Of a stretch of 11,570 nt of DNA, positions 5,574-11,097 are shown piece after piece. The notes under the pieces were generated by a model. It saw only the letters and a program-made list of their open reading frames with translations, was not told where the DNA came from and ran no database searches. Numbering within the stretch: position 1 is the first letter of the stretch; each line of letters opens with the position of its first letter. Origin of the DNA: Treponema sp. GTDB lineage: Bacteria; Spirochaetota; Spirochaetia; Treponematales; Breznakiellaceae. A program made the position numbers and the translations under genes. The stretch covers positions 1-11,570 of the forward strand of contig JAISEA010000096.1 of NCBI GenBank assembly GCA_031264475.1. The letters run 5' to 3'.

Positions 5574-6520
5574 TCGTTACCGTCACTCTGAATCCCGCGC
5601 TGGATAAGACAGCTTATGTTGATGCGGTGCGTCCCCATGCCTTGCACCGATTGCGGGATGTACAGCTTGACGCTGGAGGAAAGGGGGTCAACGTTTCCGC
5701 CATGATTCATGCCCTAGGCGGGGAAAGTATTGCTGTGGGTTTCGCAGGCGGCGGCGCGGGGAAAGAGCTTTTATCTCTTATCGTCCAAAAAGGGTTGTAC
5801 ACTGACTTTGTGCATATCGCCGCCGTAACCAGAACCAATCTGAAGGTGGTAGACAATGACGGCGTATTGACTGAATTTAACGAACCGGGTCCGCATATTA
5901 ACAGCGGTGAATGGGGCGCTCTGGAACAGAAGCTCGCGGGTTTAGCGGTAAAAGGTAATACTATTGTGCTGTCGGGAAGTCTCCCTGCGGGGCTTGGCAA
6001 AGATACCTATAAGAAACTTTCCGCCATGTTACGCCAAAGCGGGGCGGCGGTATTTTTAGATGCGGACGGAGACGCTTTCAAGTTGGCTTTGGAAAACGGG
6101 TCTGACGCAGTTCCCGATTACATCAAGCCGAACCGTTTTGAATTGTTGCAATACTTCGGCGTAGCAGACGACGATAGCATACTCGACGCTAAACTAGTGG
6201 AACTCTGTCGATCTTTGCTTGAAAAGGGCGTTAAACTAGTCGTGCTTTCAATGGGAGAAGCTGGGGCGATCTTTGTAAACCGAAGCGGAGTCTGGCGCGC
6301 CCCGGCTCTTACGGTACAGGTACGTTCAACTGTAGGAGCCGGAGACAGTATGATCGGCGCGTTGGTTTACGGTTTCGCAAGCGCTTTGCCGGATGAACAA
6401 TGCTTTGCCCTGTCCATGGCGGCATCCGCTGGGGCTTGTACCACCGAAGGTACCAATCCGCCGGATTGTTTATTGGTTAATAAACTTTTAGAACAAACGC
6501 GAATAGAGAGAATCGCGTAA
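5570..6520 (+). CDS. fruK: 1-phosphofructokinase family kinase (PfkB superfamily)
   Basis: ATP-dependent sugar-phosphate kinase of 316 residues; expected reaction fructose-1-phosphate to fructose-1,6-bisphosphate. The N-terminus MIVTVTLNPALDK is typical of the 1-phosphofructokinase / tagatose-6-phosphate kinase branch. PfkB signature 1 is GGKGVNVS (36-43); signature 2 is TVGAGDSMIGAL (254-265), with catalytic base Asp259. LSGSLPAGL is at 134-142. The start overlaps the mtlF stop by 4 bp, so the two are coupled. It has no business in a classical mannitol operon, where fructose-6-phosphate is formed. Next to a dehydrogenase that may act on the carbon beside the phosphate, it makes sense as the second step. 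Tagatose-6-phosphate kinase (LacC-like) cannot be ruled out by motif alone. Confidence 0.8.
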   Translation: MIVTVTLNPALDKTAYVDAVRPHALHRLRDVQLDAGGKGVNVSAMIHALGGESIAVGFAGGGAGKELLSLIVQKGLYTDFVHIAAVTRTNLKVVDNDGVLTEFNEPGPHINSGEWGALEQKLAGLAVKGNTIVLSGSLPAGLGKDTYKKLSAMLRQSGAAVFLDADGDAFKLALENGSDAVPDYIKPNRFELLQYFGVADDDSILDAKLVELCRSLLEKGVKLVVLSMGEAGAIFVNRSGVWRAPALTVQVRSTVGAGDSMIGALVYGFASALPDEQCFALSMAASAGACTTEGTNPPDCLLVNKLLEQTRIERIA

Positions 6521-6532
6521 TAAGGAGAAAAT

Positions 6533-7798
6533 ATGGGACAGAAAACAAGAGCGGTACGGCTCTACGGAGCCGATGATTTACGAATGGAAACATTTGAACT
6601 TCCTGAAATCAAGGACGATGAGATACTCGTCAAGGTGATAAGCGATAGCATCTGTATGTCAACTTACAAACTGTTGAAACAGGGTAAGAAGCACAAACGT
6701 TGTCCCCAAAATGTTGACACTAACCCTATCATTATCGGTCATGAATTTGCTGGAGATATTATCAAGGTCGGCGCCAAATGGCAACATGAATTCAAAGCAG
6801 GTGAAAAGTTCGCCCAGCAACCTGCGCTCAATTACAAAGGGAGTCTGGCGTCTCCCGGCTATTCCTATGAATTTTTCGGTGGTGATGCCACTTATTGTAT
6901 CCTTCCTCACGAGGTGATGGAGCTTGGTTGCCTCCTCCACTATGACGGGGACGCTTATTTCTACGCTTCGCTGGCGGAGCCGGTAAGTTGTATCATCGGC
7001 GGCTATCACATTATGTACCACACTAACAAGCAGAACTACAATCATGCTATGGGGATAAAAAGCGGCGGCAATGTGCTTATCCTGGGCGGCGCGGGTCCCA
7101 TGGGACTTGGCGCGGTTGAGTACCCTCTCTACGGCGGCAACCGCCCTTCCCGTATTGTCGTAACCGATGTGGACGATGGAAGGTTGCACCGGGCGGAACA
7201 GCTTATCAGCCCTGAACAAGCGCAGAAACAAGGTGTAGAACTGCGCTATATCAATCCCCGCAACTGCGCCGATCAGTACGCCGCCTTGATGGATATAACC
7301 GGAGGAGTTGGTTACGATGATGTCTTTGTCTATGCCCCTATTCGGGAACTTGCCGAAATGGGGGATAAACTCATGGCTTTTGACGGTTGCCTTAACTTTT
7401 TCGCAGGACCGGATGACAAAAATTTTTCCGCTCTGATGAATCTCTACAACTGCCACTATACCAGCACCCATATTTTGGGAAGCACCGGCGGTAACACCGA
7501 CGACCTCAAAGAAGCATTGCGCCTCTCCTCAGAAAAGAAAATCCGACCGGCGGTGATGATAACCCATATCTGCGGACTTGACGCCGTTGCGGAAGCGGTG
7601 GCAAATCTACCCGGACTGCGTGCGGGGAAGATACTCGCCTATACTCATATCAATCTGCCCTTGACCGCATTGACTGATTTTGAAAAACTTGGGGCTCATA
7701 ATCCCCTTTTTGCGAGACTTCACCAAAGTTGTGAGTCCCATCAAGGTTTGTGGAACGCCTCAGCGGAAACTTTACTCTTAGATCATTTTGGAGGATAA
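6533..7798 (+). CDS. Medium-chain zinc-type polyol-phosphate dehydrogenase, L-sorbose-1-phosphate reductase-like
   Basis: A 421-residue NAD(P)-dependent dehydrogenase of the medium-chain family, longer than the usual 350. Likely catalytic zinc ligands are Cys41 (SICMSTYK), His70-Glu71 (IIGHEFAG) and Glu149 (SLAEPVSCIIGG). The four-cysteine structural zinc loop is missing; residues 95-117 have no cysteine. The Rossmann motif is GGAGPMGLG (185-193). Asp212 or Asp214 after the second strand (VVTDVDD) favours NAD over NADP. In overall appearance it recalls SorE-type L-sorbose-1-phosphate reductases, which interconvert a 2-ketose-1-phosphate and a hexitol phosphate. Between fruK and ptsI it probably oxidises the phosphorylated hexitol made by MtlA. 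Product identity (fructose-1-phosphate or another ketose phosphate) is inferred. AAGGAG at 6522-6527 precedes the ATG. Confidence 0.72.
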   Translation: MGQKTRAVRLYGADDLRMETFELPEIKDDEILVKVISDSICMSTYKLLKQGKKHKRCPQNVDTNPIIIGHEFAGDIIKVGAKWQHEFKAGEKFAQQPALNYKGSLASPGYSYEFFGGDATYCILPHEVMELGCLLHYDGDAYFYASLAEPVSCIIGGYHIMYHTNKQNYNHAMGIKSGGNVLILGGAGPMGLGAVEYPLYGGNRPSRIVVTDVDDGRLHRAEQLISPEQAQKQGVELRYINPRNCADQYAALMDITGGVGYDDVFVYAPIRELAEMGDKLMAFDGCLNFFAGPDDKNFSALMNLYNCHYTSTHILGSTGGNTDDLKEALRLSSEKKIRPAVMITHICGLDAVAEAVANLPGLRAGKILAYTHINLPLTALTDFEKLGAHNPLFARLHQSCESHQGLWNASAETLLLDHFGG

Positions 7799-7801
7799 AT
7801 A

Positions 7802-9421
7802 ATGATTACATTACAAGGCAAAGGCGTCAGCGCCGGTATAGCGAAAGGGAGGCTTTCCTTTCTCAAACGAGAAAGCCTTTCTGTTAAAAAACGTATCATA
7901 GACAATGTTGAAGAAGAAATTGAACGATTTAATATGGCGCGGCAGACCGCGGCGGATCAGCTCGATGTATTAGCCGTGTCAATGGTGGATAAGATCGGGG
8001 AAGAAAACGCCCTGTTGTTTGAGATACACCGTATGATGCTGGAAGATGCTGACTATTGCGAGCCGATTATTGACATTATCAAAACGGAAAAAGCCTGTGC
8101 GGAATACGCTGTCAATACAGCAGGCTCCCGCTTGGCACAGGAATTCGCCGATATGGACGATGAATACATGAAAGCGCGGTCAATTGATGTATACGATGTT
8201 TCCAAACGGGTGATAAGAATACTATCCGGTGAAGAACAAGATCTTGCCAGAAGCGACGAGCCTGTAATTCTTGCTACCGATGATTTCACCCCTAGCGAAA
8301 CCGCCCAGCTTGACCGAAGTAAAGTGCTTGCCTTGGTGTCTCGCCAAGGAGCGGCTAATTCCCACACAGCAATTTTCGCCCGAACTATGGGAATACCGGC
8401 TATTATTGGCTTTGGCGCTTTTCTTTCCGGCGATCTTTCAGGCAAAGAGGTGATATTGGACGGGGATACCGGCGTTTTGTATCTTGACCCTGAGCCAGAA
8501 ATCATCATGAAGCTGGAAGCGAAAAAGGAAGAGCTGCTGAAGGAAAAAGAAAAACTTGAACAAATGCGGGGTAAACCCACTATTACCAAAAACGGCAAAT
8601 TACTGAAGCTTTACGCTAACATTGGTTCTGTTAGCGATGCGGACGCCGCGCTTATTGGGGATGCCGAAGGAATAGGACTCTTCCGTAGCGAATTCCTCTA
8701 CCTTGGCAGGGATACTTATCCTGACGAGGAGTTCCAATACGAGAGCTATCGGAAGGTGCTGGAGAAAATGGGAGAGCGTCAGGTGGTAATACGCACTCTG
8801 GACATCGGCGCGGACAAACAGGCTGACTACTTCAATCTTCCAAAAGAAGAAAATCCCGCTATGGGTATGCGGGCTATCCGTATCTGTCTTACCCGCCATG
8901 ATATTTTCAAAACCCAATTACGCGCCATTTATCGGGCTTCCACCCACGGCAATGCGGCGATTATGTTCCCCATGATAAGCTCTCTTGACGAACTGCGACG
9001 GTCCAAAGAACTAGCGAAAGCCGTGCGGGAAGAACTCGCCGCTGAAGGCGTTCCTTTTAACGCGGACGTTCCCATTGGTATTATGATTGAAACTCCGGCT
9101 TCGGCGATTATAAGCGATATATTGGCGGAGGAAGCTGATTTTTTCAGTATCGGCACCAACGATCTCACCCAGTACACGCTCGCCATAGATCGGCAGAACG
9201 ATTCTCTGTCTCCTTTTTGCGATACTCACCACGAAGCGCTCCTGCGGCTTATCAAATTGTCCTGCGACAACGCTCACAAAGCGGGTATCTGGTGCGGTAT
9301 CTGTGGGAGTCTGGGCGCGGACCTGACCTTGACGAAAACCTTTGTTGAAATGGGATTGGATGAACTCTCGGTGGAACCATCGCGCATCCTTAAATTGCGT
9401 TCTCTGATTTCCGAATGTTAA
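7802..9421 (+). CDS. ptsI: PEP-protein phosphotransferase, enzyme I
   Basis: Cytoplasmic enzyme that takes phosphate from PEP and passes it to HPr, starting the chain. The 539 residues include the N-terminal HPr-binding region, the phosphohistidine loop with active His188 (GAANSHTAIFARTMGIPAI), GLFRSEFLY (292-300) with Arg295, RTLDIGADK (331-339), NPAMGMR (351-357), IGTNDLTQYTLAIDR (450-464) and Cys501 (GICGSLGAD). Asp and Glu phosphate-site residues are present. The C-terminus stops about 35 residues short of the E. coli protein, as in a shorter enzyme I class known to me from Firmicutes. The residue two after Cys501 is Ser where Glu is usual. GGAGGA (7790-7795) forms the last two codons of the dehydrogenase and is the ribosome binding site, so translation is coupled. 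Last gene of the operon. Confidence 0.93.
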   Translation: MITLQGKGVSAGIAKGRLSFLKRESLSVKKRIIDNVEEEIERFNMARQTAADQLDVLAVSMVDKIGEENALLFEIHRMMLEDADYCEPIIDIIKTEKACAEYAVNTAGSRLAQEFADMDDEYMKARSIDVYDVSKRVIRILSGEEQDLARSDEPVILATDDFTPSETAQLDRSKVLALVSRQGAANSHTAIFARTMGIPAIIGFGAFLSGDLSGKEVILDGDTGVLYLDPEPEIIMKLEAKKEELLKEKEKLEQMRGKPTITKNGKLLKLYANIGSVSDADAALIGDAEGIGLFRSEFLYLGRDTYPDEEFQYESYRKVLEKMGERQVVIRTLDIGADKQADYFNLPKEENPAMGMRAIRICLTRHDIFKTQLRAIYRASTHGNAAIMFPMISSLDELRRSKELAKAVREELAAEGVPFNADVPIGIMIETPASAIISDILAEEADFFSIGTNDLTQYTLAIDRQNDSLSPFCDTHHEALLRLIKLSCDNAHKAGIWCGICGSLGADLTLTKTFVEMGLDELSVEPSRILKLRSLISEC

Positions 9422-9430
9422 TTATATTTC

Positions 9431-9481
9431 CGCCTCTCAAAAGGGAGGCGTGGCTTCGCCGCCTTTGGACGGGGCGAAGCC
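9431..9481. terminator. Two hairpins between convergent ptsI and GNAT genes
   Basis: CGCCTCTC (9431-9438) pairs with GGGAGGCG (9443-9450), one G-U wobble, AAAA loop. GGCTTCGCC (9452-9460) pairs perfectly with GGCGAAGCC (9473-9481) around a 12-nt loop. The first begins 9 bp after the ptsI stop. The second overlaps the stop codon of the convergent GNAT gene (9481-9483). No true U-tract follows on either strand. Position fits a bidirectional terminator; the second stem may also be a dispersed palindromic repeat. Confidence 0.55.
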
Positions 9482-10074
9482 TACTTCTTACTATATTTCA
9501 TATAGATCAGATAATTTATACCTATATATTTGCTGAATCTTTGTTTTTTCCTGTAAACCTCTTTATACCCCATCTTTTCATATAATTTAACGGCTGGCAT
9601 ATTGGTATCGGCTACTTCCAGTATATATTCGTCATATTCAGGGAATGAATGTAAATAATTCATAATTTCCGAGGCGACGCCTTTTCCTCTGTATTTCTCA
9701 GATGTTGCCACAAATTCAATTGACGCCGTTCTTTCATTGGTTTTTATAGGGTATTTTGGGTATTTCATAAAATAGTTTTTGAAGAGAATATTTGCGATTA
9801 TTCCCTTTATGAGTCCAAATTGTTTTATGAATACTTGCTTATCGTGTTTTATACAAAATGTCTTCATATCAGTACAAGCCATTATTCCAGCAATTTCGTT
9901 ATCTATTATCGCCACATAAAACACATCAAGTACAAAAATATGGGAAAATGCCTTTATCAAAATATTGTCGTCTTTTGAAAAGAATCTTAAATCTTTGCCA
10001 AAACCCCCAACAAATATTTCACTAATTTTTTCCCTTACACTATCGTCCAACTCACTTGATCGTTTAATTTCCAT
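9481..10074 (-). CDS. GNAT family N-acetyltransferase
   Basis: Likely acetyl-CoA-dependent acetyltransferase of 197 residues; substrate unknown. Numbering from the ATG, the acetyl-CoA loop is EFVATSEKYRGKGVASEIM (about 119-137), with the RGKGVA pyrophosphate-binding signature. It is followed by YILEVADTNMPAVKLYEKMGY (about 149-169), the usual motif B. The N-terminal half contains VAIIDNEIAGIM (strands 2-3 of the fold). The ATG at 10074 is preferred because AGAGGG (10084-10089) lies 9 nt upstream. A GTG ten codons earlier has AAAGG directly abutting it, with no spacing. The gene is strikingly AT-rich and lysine/isoleucine-rich compared with both neighbours and points against the operon, suggesting recent acquisition. 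Confidence 0.75.
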   Translation of the reverse strand: MEIKRSSELDDSVREKISEIFVGGFGKDLRFFSKDDNILIKAFSHIFVLDVFYVAIIDNEIAGIMACTDMKTFCIKHDKQVFIKQFGLIKGIIANILFKNYFMKYPKYPIKTNERTASIEFVATSEKYRGKGVASEIMNYLHSFPEYDEYILEVADTNMPAVKLYEKMGYKEVYRKKQRFSKYIGINYLIYMKYSKK

Positions 10075-10165
10075 AAATTTATTCCCTCTAATAATATTTT
10101 TCACCTTTATTTAAATATTGTATTAAATCATCTTATTTTTCATTATTTATATTTTTTCATTCCTA

Positions 10166-10181
10166 TTCTTTATATAAAGAA
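10166..10181. promoter_or_regulatory. 16-bp perfect palindrome between divergent genes
   Basis: TTCTTTATATAAAGAA is perfectly self-complementary. It lies between the GNAT start (10074, minus strand) and the mtnN promoter (10228-10255). Being very AT-rich in AT-rich DNA, it could be chance. Its length and position between divergent starts make a repressor operator possible. Confidence 0.3.
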
Positions 10182-10227
10182 ATATATCCTATGTTTCATT
10201 TTCTGTCTATAGTATTTTAAAATAGTA

Positions 10228-10255
10228 TTGACAAAACTCTTCGCATTGATATAAT
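10228..10255 (+). promoter_or_regulatory. Consensus sigma-70 promoter for mtnN
   Basis: TTGACA (10228-10233), a 16-bp spacer and TATAAT (10250-10255) match both hexamers exactly. Transcription should begin near 10262, leaving a leader of about 57 nt. A 12-bp palindrome TATTTTAAAATA (10213-10224) abuts the -35 box. A small hairpin TGACT-GAAT-AGTCA (10291-10304) sits just before the ribosome binding site AAGGGAG (10307-10313). Expect strong, largely constitutive expression. Confidence 0.8.
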
Positions 10256-10318
10256 AAAAGCGCTTTAAAGATAAAAACTTTTGGAAGATTTGACTGAATA
10301 GTCAGTAAGGGAGAAAAT

Positions 10319-11038
10319 ATGATAGGAATCATCGGCGCAATGGAGGAAGAGATAGCGCTTCTTCGTGCGTATCTTGAAAACCCACGGAAGGAAAAAATAG
10401 TTGGGTTTGAATTTCTGAGCGGAGAGTTCAAGGGGAAAGCCGTTGTTCTGCTTCGGTGCGGCATAGGGAAGGTGAACGCGGCTGTGGGGTGTAGCCTTCT
10501 TCTTGACAGGTTCAAACCCCGCTTTGTTGTGAACACGGGTTCCGCGGGGGGCATAGACCCGTCTCTCAGTTTCGGGGATGCGGTTATCTCAACCGGGCTT
10601 ATCCAGCACGATGTGGACGTTACCGGCTTTAACTATGCGCTCGGACAGGTGCCGGGTATGCCGACGGTGTTCCCTGTGCCGAACAATTTTGTAGAGACCG
10701 TGGAAAAAGTCATAGACGCGCTGAAACAGGAGGGGGTTCTGCCCGCGGGGTTCAACTATACGAGGGGCGTCATCGGTTCGGGAGACGTGTTCATGCACTG
10801 TCCTGAACGTGTAGCCGAGATAAGGACTAAATTTCCAGATATACGGGCTGTTGATATGGAGGCGGCCGCCATCGCCCAGACCTGTTATTTATTCAAAACG
10901 CCCTACCTCATTATCAGAGCGCTTTCCGACATAGCGGGCGTTGAGTCGCCTGTCGCTTTTGATAAATTCCTTCCTATCGCCGCGAAAAATTCGGCGGAAA
11001 TAATCTATAGATTGATACAAATGGCGGACTTATTTTAA
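10319..11038 (+). CDS. mtnN: 5'-methylthioadenosine/S-adenosylhomocysteine nucleosidase
   Basis: Cytoplasmic hydrolase that splits adenine from methylthioadenosine, S-adenosylhomocysteine and 5'-deoxyadenosine, clearing inhibitory by-products of S-adenosylmethionine use. 239 residues against 232 in E. coli. The start MIGIIGAMEEEIALL contains Glu11 (Glu12 of E. coli). CGIGKVNAAVG is at 47-57 and VNTGSAGGIDPSLSFGD at 71-87. VDMEAAAIAQ holds Met180 and Glu181 (Glu174 in E. coli). The general acid Asp204 lies in RALSDIAG (Asp197 in E. coli). All catalytic residues are present. It has its own consensus promoter and runs co-directionally with the downstream immunity-like gene 59 bp on, so readthrough is possible. 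No functional link to the mannitol operon is apparent. Confidence 0.93.
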   Translation: MIGIIGAMEEEIALLRAYLENPRKEKIVGFEFLSGEFKGKAVVLLRCGIGKVNAAVGCSLLLDRFKPRFVVNTGSAGGIDPSLSFGDAVISTGLIQHDVDVTGFNYALGQVPGMPTVFPVPNNFVETVEKVIDALKQEGVLPAGFNYTRGVIGSGDVFMHCPERVAEIRTKFPDIRAVDMEAAAIAQTCYLFKTPYLIIRALSDIAGVESPVAFDKFLPIAAKNSAEIIYRLIQMADLF

Positions 11039-11046
11039 GCTTGGGG

Positions 11047-11082
11047 TTCAATCTCCGCGCTGTTTTTAATAAAAAGATTGAA
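11047..11082 (+). promoter_or_regulatory. Stem-loop between mtnN and the immunity-like gene
   Basis: TTCAATCT (11047-11054) pairs perfectly with AGATTGAA (11075-11082) around a 20-nt loop. It starts 8 nt after the mtnN stop and ends just before the ribosome binding site AAGGA (11086-11090). There is no T-tract after the stem, so it is not a clear terminator. It may stabilise the mtnN transcript or tune entry to the next gene. Confidence 0.4.
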
Positions 11083-11097
11083 AATAAGGAAACTATT

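Noticed and set aside
6659..7471. Long minus-strand open frame (270 codons) opposite the dehydrogenase
   Set aside because: It is antisense to a gene with clear family motifs and has no recognisable domain or start signal; a shadow of the plus-strand codon pattern.
9419..9483. Frameshift or truncation at the end of enzyme I
   Set aside because: The protein lacks a C-terminal tail present in E. coli, but no continuation of the family is visible in any frame after the stop, and a terminator-like hairpin follows at once; a natural shorter form is simpler.
10075..10104. Upstream GTG start for the acetyltransferase
   Set aside because: The only purine-rich stretch (AAAGG) directly touches the GTG, leaving no spacing; the ATG at 10074 has AGAGGG at 9 nt.
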